Assembly: GCF_037137075.1 (NCBI RefSeq)
Contig: NZ_JBBBNV010000012.1
Coordinates: 1 to 64,000 of the forward strand
Source: JBBBNV01 sp037137075
GTDB taxonomy: Bacteria; Bacillota; Bacilli; Paenibacillales; NBRC-103111
DNA length: 64,000 nt
Direction: 5' to 3'
The first letter of the stretch is position 1, and each line of letters begins with the position of its first letter. The notes under the pieces were generated by a model that made no database searches, was not told the DNA's origin, and saw nothing but the letters and a program-made list of their open reading frames with translations. The position numbers and the translations under genes were made by a program. Below, piece after piece: positions 1-7,701 of this stretch.

Positions 1-92
1 CCGTTCCAAACAGGATAACGCTGATTTTGACGCTACGTCTGTAGCTTCTTAAGCTTGAGAACTTTTAACTGTCCAGTAAATTAAAGAAATGA

Positions 93-823
93 TTGGATGA
101 GAAAAAGGTTGTATGTGCATTTTTGAGCGGTATCCTTTTTACTTGCAGCACGGCTGTCTTGGGGGCCTCTGTCTGGAATTTTGAGTTGTTTCCTGTAAAG
201 CTGCAATTCAACGGAATGGAGAGTGTTAAGGAAGGGACTGAGATATTTCGTTACAAAGAATCTGCGTATGCGCCGCTGCGTTTTATCGCGGAGGAAATGG
301 GGGGACGGGTAGACTTTGACGATAATACCCAAACCATACACATTCGTCATGCAGAGCAGGTCGCGACCAAGAAGGACTGGGAATTTACTTCTTCGCTATA
401 TTCACTGCAGGAAACGTATAGAGCCGATGAGCCGATTACCATGTGGGTCGACCTACTTTATACCGGAGACGAAGCGCGTGTAAAGTTGGTTCATTTCGAC
501 AGCAACTTAGTCAGCTTCAAGGTGACGAATCAGGATGGGATTGCGACCAGCTTTGGGCACTTGGATATCTCTGAAACAACAATGCTGGAGCGGTATTCCA
601 AATATAGGGCACCCTTCAGCCGTCTGTTTATGAGCCGGACAAAGCGGCAGATCTGTTTGTCAGGGAACCGGAGATAGGCTCCGCGGAGCAAGCCTATTAC
701 TTGCTTCCTGGAAAGTATAAGGTCGAAGCTTTGGTGGAGCTTCCGGGGCCCCGTCCACTCCAACTGTTGCTGGAAATGGATATCCAGGTGGAATCAACGG
801 AAAAAACATCGGCCCCGAAGTGA
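93..823 (+). pseudogene. Stalk-domain secreted protein, frameshifted
   Basis: Reading starts at a TTG (93) with a hydrophobic signal-like segment (residues about 5-24) followed by a copper amine oxidase N-terminal-like (stalk) domain with the usual APLRFIAEEMGG and VDFDDNTQTI motifs. The frame ends early at 677 after a basic, unrelated-looking tail. A second frame picks up at about 608 and continues sensibly (YEPDKAADLFV, YYLLPGKYKVEALVELPG) to a TGA at 821-823. One extra G in the G run at 607-609 would restore a single protein of about 240 residues. The C-terminal part resembles an extracellular beta-sandwich, but I cannot name the family. Either a real frameshift or a sequencing error. Related stalk domains occur in the alkaline phosphatase and beta-propeller genes of this window. 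Confidence 0.6.
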
Positions 824-890
824 AACGGGAATGAGCCGGACATTAACACGCGCGGCGGGAAGATGCATGCTGGCAGCAAGCCTCATTTAA

Positions 891-928
891 GAAAATAGCC
901 TGTAGAGAAACCTCAACAGGCTATTTTC
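891..928. terminator. Hairpin terminator after the stalk-domain gene
   Basis: Perfect 13-bp inverted repeat (891-903 with 916-928, arms GAAAATAGCCTGT / ACAGGCTATTTTC) with a 12-nt loop. The arm is A-rich on one side and T-rich on the other, so it could work in both directions. Confidence 0.7.
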
Positions 929-942
929 TTGGTACGTCAAGC

Positions 943-1060
943 ATGGGCTTCATCTATACGGTGAAAGTCCGAAATAGGGGCTGGAAAGAGTCTATCATTA
1001 GCCAAGAGCAAGGGTGTTGGCCGCGAGGTGGAAACTGGAGGCAAAGGCAAGACTTGAGGT
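943..1060 (+). mobile_element. Group II intron domain I remnant (probable)
   Basis: The stretch has the order of short conserved pieces seen in the 5' part of bacterial group II introns: TATACGGTGAAAGTCCG (955-971), then TAGCCAAGAGCAAGGGTG and a GAGGTGGAAACTGGAGGCAAA block near 1025-1045. No reverse transcriptase frame and no domain V/VI hairpin is visible downstream, so this would be a dead 5' fragment. A 120-codon open frame crossing it (943-1305) has no protein-like features and is probably meaningless. A covariance-model search would decide. Confidence 0.5.
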
Positions 1061-1373
1061 ACATGATTCCAATTTTGAGGCGCTTGCAGTCGGATGATTC
1101 ACTAATCACGATAGAGCCCAAAGCTGCCAAAGGCTACAGTTTTAAACTTGGGAAGATTCGGGCGGAAGATGACAGGCCTGCGGACAAAGGGACCCTAGGG
1201 CTCCTATTGCAGTTTATTCGGTACCGCCGATATTCTTGGGCAGCTGCCGATAGACGCCTTGCTGCTGCATGCTGCAGGCAGATGGGGCTCCCACGGCATG
1301 GCTAACCCGGCCGCGGGACGGGCCACAGCAGTCTTTCCCTACTGCATCTACGGCACGGATAGTTGGATTGCAT
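1061..1373. other. Intergenic stretch, no gene seen
   Basis: Between the intron remnant and the nagA stop codon. Several overlapping open frames exist but none has a ribosome binding site, a domain or sensible composition. No clear U-tailed terminator for the nag operon was found here. Confidence 0.5.
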
Positions 1374-2585
1374 TTACTTTTTTGTTAGCTCCCGGCCCCC
1401 AATCCAAACGCGGGACACATTCAGCTGTGCGTCCATCAGCAGCACATCGGCGCGCTTCCCGGATTCCAGCGTTCCTGTCATAGCGCTGATGCCCAGACGC
1501 CGGGCCGGGTTGAGGCTTGCCATGCGGCTCGCTTGCTCAACGGGGACACCCACTTCCCGTACCATAAACCGGAAAGCCTGCGCCATCGTCAAGGTGCTGC
1601 CCGCCAGGCTGTCGGTTCCGCGCAGCCTGGCGATACCGTCTTGAACCACAACAGGCAGGCCGCCGAGCTCATAATCCCCGGGTCCGAGCCCGGCTGCGGC
1701 CATCGCGTCTGTAATGAGCAGCACCCGGTCCGGTCCTTTGCTGCGGACGAGCAGCTTGATGGCGGCAGGGTGAGCATGATGCCCGTCGGCAATCACCTCC
1801 GCGGTGATGCGGTCATCGGTAAGCACGGCCCCGGCTGCCCCCGGCTCGCGGTGGTGAAACGGGCGCATGGCATTGAAGGTGTGCACCGCATGGCACAGCC
1901 CCTGATCCGCCGCATGGGACACCTCGGCAAAGGAAGCATCGGAATGTCCAAGCGCCGGGATAATTCCGTGAGCAGCCAGCCGGGCAATATATGGCGGGGC
2001 TCCTGCTACCTCGGGAGCAAGCGTGTGAATCTTAATCAATCCGGGATAAGCCTCGGCCCATTCATCGAGCCATTCCGTCTGAGGCGTGATGATGTGCTCC
2101 GGGTTTTGGGCGCCTTTATGCCGGATATTGATAAAAGGCCCTTCGAGGTGGACGCCGAGCAGCCGTGCATAGGGCATGGGCCGCTGCATGTACCGGCTCA
2201 CCTGCTTCAGCACGCCCGTTAATTCGGCGCGCGAGGCCGTCAGCGTCGTAGCCAGCATGGCGGTGGTGCCGTGTCCGGCATGAAAGCCGGTGATGGCATC
2301 GAGTCCCGCCTCATCGGCTTCCATAAAATCACGGCCGGCTCCCCCGTGGACATGGATGTCGATGAAGCCGGGCAGCACGAGGCCGCCTTGGCCCTCGATG
2401 CAGTGCCCGGCTTCAGGCAATGCATCCTCCGCCGTGCCGAGGGCCGCGATGCATCCGTCCTGCAGCAGCAGCCAGCCGCCGGGGATGATGCCCTGCGGAC
2501 TCACGATATGCACATTGCAGAGCAGCGTGCCGGAGTCCGGCTGCGCCTGTGTCTGGTTGTTGTTGGGATAGGCGGCCCTGCTCAT
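1374..2585 (-). CDS. nagA: N-acetylglucosamine-6-phosphate deacetylase
   Basis: Cytoplasmic enzyme that removes acetate from GlcNAc-6-phosphate, feeding glucosamine-6-phosphate to NagB. The 403-residue protein shows the family's metal and substrate motifs in order: HVHGG (H78, H80), HLEGPF (metal ligand E148), GHSDA (H214), HTFNAM (H235) and the catalytic aspartate in ITDAM (D293). Length is normal. I chose the ATG at 2583-2585 because it overlaps the nagB stop as ATGA, indicating translational coupling; an in-frame extension to 2660 would lie inside nagB. Last gene of the rpiR-nagB-nagA operon. Confidence 0.95.
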   Translation of the reverse strand: MSRAAYPNNNQTQAQPDSGTLLCNVHIVSPQGIIPGGWLLLQDGCIAALGTAEDALPEAGHCIEGQGGLVLPGFIDIHVHGGAGRDFMEADEAGLDAITGFHAGHGTTAMLATTLTASRAELTGVLKQVSRYMQRPMPYARLLGVHLEGPFINIRHKGAQNPEHIITPQTEWLDEWAEAYPGLIKIHTLAPEVAGAPPYIARLAAHGIIPALGHSDASFAEVSHAADQGLCHAVHTFNAMRPFHHREPGAAGAVLTDDRITAEVIADGHHAHPAAIKLLVRSKGPDRVLLITDAMAAAGLGPGDYELGGLPVVVQDGIARLRGTDSLAGSTLTMAQAFRFMVREVGVPVEQASRMASLNPARRLGISAMTGTLESGKRADVLLMDAQLNVSRVWIGGRELTKK

Positions 2586-3310
2586 GCGAGCCGGCTCCCG
2601 GCTGCTTTGTCCAGCAGCACGACCAGATGCGGATGGGTTTGCAGCAGAGAGGCCGGGCATTCTGTCGCAATGGGCCCGGTCAGAGCGCGGTGAACGATGT
2701 CGGCTTTATCGGCGCCCCGCACGACCAGCACGATCATTTTGGCCTGAAGAATGGTCCCTACTCCCATCGTAATCGCCTGCTGAGGCACATCCTGAAGCGT
2801 AGGGAAGAAGCGGGCGTTGGCTTTGCGGGTTTCCTCGGCCAGCGTGACGACATGGGTCCCGCGCAGGAGGGCGTGTGAAGGCTCGTTAAACCCGATATGC
2901 CCGTTATGGCCGAGACCGAGCAGCTGCAAATCAAGCTGGCCCGCAGTATCGATCAGCTGCTCGTAACGGCGGCACTCCGCCTCCAAATCCGGGGCGTTGC
3001 CATCCGGAATATAGGTCCGATCGGCGGGAATATCCAGGTGTCCGAACAGGTGACGCTGCATATACGAGGAATAGCTTTCCGGATGGCTGGCGGGGAGCCC
3101 GACATATTCATCCAGATTAAAAGTCGTTACCTGCCGGAAGCTGACGAGTCCCCGTCTGTAGTCGCCGACAAGGTGGCTGTAAATACCGACCGGGGTTCCC
3201 CCGGTGGCCAGCCCGAGGACGGCCCGGGGATTGGTCTGTACCAGGCCGGAGATAATATTGGCTCCGGCCTCATTTAATTGTTCGCTGGAGTCAAACGTCA
3301 AGATGTTCAT
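2582..3310 (-). CDS. nagB: Glucosamine-6-phosphate deaminase
   Basis: Converts glucosamine-6-phosphate to fructose-6-phosphate and ammonia, linking amino-sugar breakdown to glycolysis. The 242-residue protein has the phosphate-binding GLATGGTP loop (33-40), FNLDEY with catalytic D67, and GHNGHIGFNEP (N136, H138, E143), the short form typical of Bacillales NagB. It lacks the C-terminal allosteric extension of the Escherichia coli enzyme. Its start overlaps the rpiR stop as ATGA and its stop overlaps the nagA start the same way, so the three genes are one tightly coupled operon. Confidence 0.96.
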   Translation of the reverse strand: MNILTFDSSEQLNEAGANIISGLVQTNPRAVLGLATGGTPVGIYSHLVGDYRRGLVSFRQVTTFNLDEYVGLPASHPESYSSYMQRHLFGHLDIPADRTYIPDGNAPDLEAECRRYEQLIDTAGQLDLQLLGLGHNGHIGFNEPSHALLRGTHVVTLAEETRKANARFFPTLQDVPQQAITMGVGTILQAKMIVLVVRGADKADIVHRALTGPIATECPASLLQTHPHLVVLLDKAAGSRLA

Positions 3311-4167
3311 TTCCCTCGCTCCTCTTTTCCCGTATAGTGTCGAACCGCCTGGAACGATTGCTCCAGCAGCGGCACATAGCTGTCGAACCGTTCACTGACC
3401 AGGCCCGTGAATAAAATATCGATGACATGCAGCTGCGCGATACGTGAGGCCATGTCCCCGCGCCGCATCCCCGCCTCCGCCGAAGAAGCGAAGAGAGGAA
3501 GATCGGCCAGACCCGCCAAAGTATTGGCGCCGAACCTCGTGATAGAAATGGTCGTGGCCCCGTTTGCCGCCGCGCATTGCAGGGAACGTATGGTTTCAGG
3601 TGTTTCTCCCGAGTACGAAATACCGATGGCGGCATCTTCTTTGCCTAGAGAAGAAGCGGACGTCAGCTGAAGGTGCGGATCGGAGAAGGCGGTCGCGAAC
3701 TTGCCGATGCGGACCAGCTTCTGGCCAAAGTCCTCTGCGACGATGCCGGAGGTAGCCACGCCGTACAAATCAATGCGCCTGGCCCCGTCCAGAACGCGGA
3801 TCGCCTGCAGAAGCTGGCCGATATCCAGCAGACGGGTCGTGTCTGTAATGGAACGGATATGATTGGCTTCGATAGCGGCGACGATCTCCTGAAGCGGCCT
3901 GCCCGCCACGATATCCTGATACTGCGCGGGAGACGCGGGAGCGCCCAGCTCGGCGGCCAGCCTGATTTTGAAATCGGCAAAGCTTTGGAAATGAAGCATC
4001 CGGCAAAACCGTGACACGGTGGCCGTACTGCCTCCAGCCTCCCGGGCCAGCTCGGTAATACTCATCCCCACCGCCTGCTGTGGCTGGCGGAGGATGTAGG
4101 CGGCCAGCTCCCGTTCTTTGGGGTGCAGGCTGTCCAGTTGCTCTTCAATCGCATGCAAAATGCTCAT
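3307..4167 (-). CDS. RpiR-family transcriptional regulator of the nag operon
   Basis: DNA-binding sugar-phosphate sensor of 286 residues. The N-terminal helix-turn-helix domain spans about 1-77 (TELAREAGGSTATVSRFCRMLHF is the typical recognition region), followed by an SIS sugar-phosphate-binding domain at about 125-260 with the GISYSGETPETI motif. It is the first gene of the nag operon, with Shine-Dalgarno AAAGGGGAA before the ATG at 4167. Family knowledge and context suggest that it responds to an amino-sugar phosphate and regulates its own operon; whether it represses or activates cannot be told from sequence. Confidence 0.9.
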   Translation of the reverse strand: MSILHAIEEQLDSLHPKERELAAYILRQPQQAVGMSITELAREAGGSTATVSRFCRMLHFQSFADFKIRLAAELGAPASPAQYQDIVAGRPLQEIVAAIEANHIRSITDTTRLLDIGQLLQAIRVLDGARRIDLYGVATSGIVAEDFGQKLVRIGKFATAFSDPHLQLTSASSLGKEDAAIGISYSGETPETIRSLQCAAANGATTISITRFGANTLAGLADLPLFASSAEAGMRRGDMASRIAQLHVIDILFTGLVSERFDSYVPLLEQSFQAVRHYTGKEERGK

Positions 4168-4217
4168 AGCAGGCGTTCCCCTTTAATAAGTAAGGTGAAG
4201 GTGGTATACGTCAGACA

Positions 4218-4436
4218 GCGGGGTGCTTATTTCCGCACCGCGCGCAGCTCCCAGCGCGCGGTGTTTCGCTGCATGACGGCGGTCGGTCGACCACATTTTT
4301 TGCAGTTCACCGGCTTCTTAATCGGTGTGCTGACAGGGCCCTGGTGGTCCGCCAAGCTAAGCCGCCGCGGCGCGTTTACCTTGAGTCTGGTCTGCTTGGA
4401 TGCTGGAGCATTACGAGCTTGGCTATGACCAGGGCG
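4218..4436 (+). repeat. Permuted partial copy of the downstream MFS gene
   Basis: Positions 4218-4232 and 4296-4398 match 4965-5079 inside the MFS gene with one clear base difference. They are followed directly by 4399-4436, which matches 4930-4967 exactly. In the intact gene the second block lies before the first, so the copy is circularly permuted, as expected from the remains of a tandem duplication or an integrated circle. The first block is interrupted by the 63-bp repeat at 4233-4295. It has no coding role that I can see. Confidence 0.9.
4233..4295 (-). repeat. 63-bp dispersed hairpin repeat, copy A
   Basis: One of five copies in the window (others at 20876, 34966, 56457 and 56699). 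On the minus strand it begins TGTGGTCGACCGACC and ends with a perfect 10-bp stem, CACCGCGCGC / GCGCGCGGTG, around an 8-nt loop TGGGAGCT. It sits in a T run of the permuted MFS copy. The intact gene at 4972-4984 shows the uninterrupted site with 7 T; here 3 + 6 T flank the repeat, so insertion added the element plus two T, as a 2-bp target duplication would. Confidence 0.85.
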
Positions 4437-4443
4437 AGGCGGA

Positions 4444-4464
4444 CCCGGAGGAGCGTCCTCCGGG
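4444..4464. terminator. Strong hairpin upstream of the MFS gene
   Basis: Perfect 9-bp stem (CCCGGAGGA / TCCTCCGGG) with a GCG loop, followed by a loosely T-rich stretch. It may be an old terminator; there is no intact gene upstream on the plus strand. Confidence 0.4.
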
Positions 4465-4584
4465 CGCGGGTTGGTTCGGTTTTATCGTAGCCGTTCGGAA
4501 TCCCTTGCGGAATGGATGAGCTGCTGCCTGAGTTGTCATGAAAACAATTTACGTATTTTTAATATAAAAAAAGAAAATTATTTT

Positions 4585-4621
4585 TATAATGTAACCATAG
4601 CTGAATTTTGCGAAAAATTCA
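4585..4621 (+). promoter_or_regulatory. Possible -10 box and operator upstream of the MFS gene
   Basis: A consensus TATAAT lies at 4585-4590 and a perfect 8-bp inverted repeat, TGAATTTT-GCGA-AAAATTCA, at 4602-4621, overlapping and following the expected transcription start. A dyad there would suit a repressor. The -35 region is not convincing. The A/T-rich palindrome is of the general kind bound by RpiR-family proteins, but the link to the adjacent rpiR gene is inference. Confidence 0.45.
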
Positions 4622-4840
4622 ATGGGAAAATGGGGGAAGGACTTGAAGCAGAACGGCGCGCCGTTAGCGAGCTCCTGCAGCGGTACTTTGAAGAAAAAAG
4701 GAAATGGAGTACAATGGGCAGAAGGAAGCGCCGGATTTCAGGCTTTGCCCTGGGAGCAGCCGGCGGGGGCTATCCCTGTACAGCCTTGCTGGGGTCGGGT
4801 TCGAAGAAATGTGGCCCTGCTGTGTGTAAAAGGAGTATGA

Positions 4841-6076
4841 GTGAGCATGAAACGAATGATGTGGCTGGGCTGCTTGTCTTATTTTTTAATCGGGTGTGCG
4901 CATGTCGCTTCCGGGGCTGTGCTGCGGGTGATGCTGGAGCATTACGAGCTTGGCTATGACCAGGGCGGGGTGCTTATTTTTTTGCAGTTCACCGGCTTCT
5001 TAATCGGTGTGCTGACAGGGCCCTGGTGGTCCGCCAAGCTAAGCCGCCGCGGCGCGCTTACCTTGAGTCTGGTCTGCTTGACGGTGGCGGAGGGAGCCTA
5101 CAGCCTGCTGCCGCCCTGGCCGCTTATGTTGACGGCGGCTCCGGTTGCGGGCTTCGGCTTCGGCATGATCGAGGCCGTCATCGGCGCGCTGGTTATTGAT
5201 GCGTCGTCGGAGGCTCAGAAGGCGACCCTGTTCAGCCGCCTGGAGGTGCTGTTCGGAGCGGGCGCGCTGGCGATGCCGCTGCTCGCAGGCATGTTCATCG
5301 AGCTGGAAAGCTGGCGGCTCAGCTTTGCCGCGGTCGCGGGCTTTGCGCTGGCCATGACGGGCTTGTGGCTAGTGATGCCGATGGGCCGCCTGGAGCCGAT
5401 TATGCGGCATCGCGAAGGGCAGTCCGGGGGCGAAGCTCCGGCGGGGGCAGGATGCCCGGCTGCTTCTCCGCCCGGCGGGCTGCAGAAGCAGGGGACTGTC
5501 CTGCTGGTGTTGTTTCTCGCCATTTTTGCCCTGTATGTAGGCATTGAGATGAGTCTGGTCAACTTCCTGCCTTCCATGCTGGTGGAATCTCTGTCGACAG
5601 ATGACGCGACGGCATCCATGAGCGTAACCTTCTTCTGGGTCGCGATGACCGTGGGCCGGTTGTATGCGGGCGCCCTGGCCAAGCGGTTGACTTACGGAGG
5701 GTATTTGCTCTCGCATGTGCTTGCTGCGGTCGTCCTGCTGGGGCTGCTGCTGGCCGCCGACAGGCTGTGGAGCCTGCTGGCCTTGATCTCGCTCTTGGGG
5801 ATCTTCATGTCGGGCATGTTCGCCATCGCCTTGATTTATGCCAATCAGGTGCTGCCGGGCCGGACGGAAAGGCTCACAAGCCTGCTGATTGCGGCCGGGG
5901 GATTGGGTGGCGCGCTGCTGCCGCTTTTTACCGGCTGGAGCCTCAAGGTCTCCTCGGTGTTCGGCACGCTGGGCGTGCTGACGGGGCTGATGGCGCTCCT
6001 GCTGGTCCTGTTGGCTGCAATCCGGTGGCTGGAAGGCCAAAAGCAAAAGCGGCGCACGGAAGGCGCTGTGCTGTAG
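4841..6076 (+). CDS. Major facilitator superfamily transporter
   Basis: Integral membrane protein of 411 residues with about twelve hydrophobic segments and a central charged loop (about residues 185-215), the usual MFS layout. The motif-A-like GPWWSAKLSRRG lies after the second segment. The substrate is unknown; the family members are mostly sugar or drug exporters. The start is the GTG at 4841, 5 nt after AGGAG; the ATG at 4847 is an alternative. Part of this gene (4930-5079) is copied and permuted upstream. It is transcribed away from the nag operon and followed by a bidirectional terminator. Confidence 0.85.
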   Translation: MSMKRMMWLGCLSYFLIGCAHVASGAVLRVMLEHYELGYDQGGVLIFLQFTGFLIGVLTGPWWSAKLSRRGALTLSLVCLTVAEGAYSLLPPWPLMLTAAPVAGFGFGMIEAVIGALVIDASSEAQKATLFSRLEVLFGAGALAMPLLAGMFIELESWRLSFAAVAGFALAMTGLWLVMPMGRLEPIMRHREGQSGGEAPAGAGCPAASPPGGLQKQGTVLLVLFLAIFALYVGIEMSLVNFLPSMLVESLSTDDATASMSVTFFWVAMTVGRLYAGALAKRLTYGGYLLSHVLAAVVLLGLLLAADRLWSLLALISLLGIFMSGMFAIALIYANQVLPGRTERLTSLLIAAGGLGGALLPLFTGWSLKVSSVFGTLGVLTGLMALLLVLLAAIRWLEGQKQKRRTEGAVL

Positions 6077-6188
6077 CTCCTGCAAGCGTGTCCTGCGTTG
6101 TATATGGAAGGACGGGGGAGAACCGGCCCTGACCGGGCCCGGATTGTTCCCTAATGCCTGGAAGCGTCCGGACATGGGGTCAAAAACG

Positions 6189-6246
6189 AACGCCGGGAGC
6201 AGATGAACCTGACGCTATGCGGTCAAGTTCGCCTGCTCCCGGCGTT
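6189..6246. terminator. Bidirectional terminator between MFS and PepSY-type genes
   Basis: Perfect 14-bp stem (6189-6202 with 6233-6246, arm AACGCCGGGAGCAG) with T run on one side and A run on the other, located between two convergent genes. Confidence 0.8.
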
Positions 6247-6311
6247 TCCCATTGTTTATGACACCCCTCCGAAGCAGGGGGATACCAAAACGTAGCCGTC
6301 TGCCGCGCCGG

Positions 6312-6836
6312 TTAGCGGGCCAGTTCAGCCCGTTTCCGTCTGCCTTTAGCTTGGGCGCGCAGTGCTTTGATGGACAGGCTAATTCCCGTTACGGTCAAAA
6401 TCATCATCCCCACGGCAGTTAAATCAATCAGCCATTTGATGTTCGTTCCGCCGATTTTCCCTTCATGCAGGCCTTTAATAATTCTCATGGCTGAGGAAGA
6501 ACCGCCTTGGTCCGGCCCTTGGCCCGGCTGCTGCATCACCGTTCTTCCTCCCGCCGTTCCTTGGGCATCTGTGCTTGTGTTTGCCGTCGCGGCAGAAGGC
6601 TGAGCGGCGCTCGTATCCGCGCTTTGTGCGCCGGAAGCCGACCCGGCCGGCTGCTGGCCGAACCCCTGCGCTGCGCCCGCGTTCGTTCCCGCAGTCATTG
6701 CCGGACGGCCGCCTTCGCCTCCGCTCATGCCAATGAGCCAAGGCTCCGACATCAGCAGGCCGGTCACGGCCTGCATCAAAATAAATATCGACGTCACTAA
6801 TCCGATCCATAAGTGAAGCTGACGTGTCTTTTTCAT
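6312..6836 (-). CDS. PepSY-associated transmembrane protein, small
   Basis: A 174-residue membrane protein. The first helix (about 8-30, LHLWIGLVTSIFILMQAVTGLLM) and the last helix (about 136-158) match the PepSY-associated transmembrane family, which often has a heme- or metal-related role. Between them lies a Gly/Ala/Ser/Gln-rich outside loop followed by the conserved-looking GLHEGKIGG-N-KWLIDLTAVGM stretch. Much shorter than full PepSY proteins; the low-complexity loop stands where a PepSY domain would be. Function unknown. Transcribed divergently from the response regulator gene. Confidence 0.75.
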   Translation of the reverse strand: MKKTRQLHLWIGLVTSIFILMQAVTGLLMSEPWLIGMSGGEGGRPAMTAGTNAGAAQGFGQQPAGSASGAQSADTSAAQPSAATANTSTDAQGTAGGRTVMQQPGQGPDQGGSSSAMRIIKGLHEGKIGGTNIKWLIDLTAVGMMILTVTGISLSIKALRAQAKGRRKRAELAR

Positions 6837-7004
6837 TGTTTTCCTGCTCCCTTGTCTATTCCAATTTGGCGGCCTCCCGCCGGAATATGAACGAGCTTCA
6901 TTATGACGGGGCAGGCTTAAATAAAAATGAAGGGTGACTTAATGTTTGCTGAAAACGGACCGGAACGGGCAAAATTGTTGTAAACTGGTAGCGGGGTGAT
7001 TCGA

Positions 7005-7685
7005 TTGAATATGGCGAGGAACATTCATATTTTGGTTGTGGATGATGAACCGAACATTATAAAATTTTTGGAATTGGGCTTGAAAAATGAAGGCTTCCAG
7101 GTGAGCAGCGCTCAAGACGGGTTGACGGCAATTAATATGGTGCAGGATTTGCACCCGCAGCTGGTCATTCTGGATGTCATGATGCCGGGCATGGACGGCT
7201 TCGAGGTGTGCCGCCTGATTAAGGAAACGGAGAATGTCTCCGTCATCATGCTTACCGCCAAGGAAGAGGTGGAGGATCGGGTTAAGGGGCTGAATCTGGG
7301 CGCGGATGATTATTTAGTGAAGCCGTTCAGCTTTCAGGAGCTGCTGGCGCGAATCCAGGCCCGCATTCGAAACCAGTTTCCTCATTTGGTCAGCGAGGTT
7401 GTCGTCGGGCTGTTCCGGATTGACGACCGCCGCAAGGAAATTCATTATGATGAGCGCCTGCTTACGCTCTCCGCTACAGAGTACGAGCTGCTGAAGTACA
7501 TGGTTGTGAATCACGGACTGGTGCTGAGCAAGACGAAAATTTTGGACGCGGTATGGGGTTATGATTTCGGCGGGCAGGACAACATCGTGGAGGTGTACGT
7601 CCGTTCGATACGGGATAAGCTGGGCGACAAGGACCACCGGATTATCCGTACGATCCGTGGAGCGGGTTACCGGATAGACGCTTGA
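7005..7685 (+). CDS. OmpR-family response regulator
   Basis: Cytoplasmic DNA-binding regulator of 226 residues. The receiver domain (about 1-115) has the acidic pair in VVDDEPN, the phosphorylated aspartate in VILDVMMPGMDG, the switch threonine in MLTAKEE and the lysine in LVKPFSF. The C-terminal half is a winged helix with the LTATEYELLK-like and VRSIRDKLGD...RTIRGAGYRI signatures. I prefer the TTG at 7005 because the GCGGGG Shine-Dalgarno overlaps the GTG at 6996; ATG at 7011 is also possible. It is followed 16 nt later by its kinase. Confidence 0.93.
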   Translation: MNMARNIHILVVDDEPNIIKFLELGLKNEGFQVSSAQDGLTAINMVQDLHPQLVILDVMMPGMDGFEVCRLIKETENVSVIMLTAKEEVEDRVKGLNLGADDYLVKPFSFQELLARIQARIRNQFPHLVSEVVVGLFRIDDRRKEIHYDERLLTLSATEYELLKYMVVNHGLVLSKTKILDAVWGYDFGGQDNIVEVYVRSIRDKLGDKDHRIIRTIRGAGYRIDA

Positions 7686-7701
7686 GAGGAGGTGGATTCC
7701 G

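Noticed and set aside
943..1305. 120-codon frame as a protein gene
   Set aside because: Overlaps the intron-like RNA motifs; no ribosome site and no protein-like pattern.
4471..4959. 162-codon frame upstream of the MFS gene
   Set aside because: Overlaps the real MFS start region in another frame and crosses promoter-like A/T-rich DNA.
5369..6175. 268-codon Gln/His-rich minus-strand frame
   Set aside because: Antisense shadow of the MFS gene.
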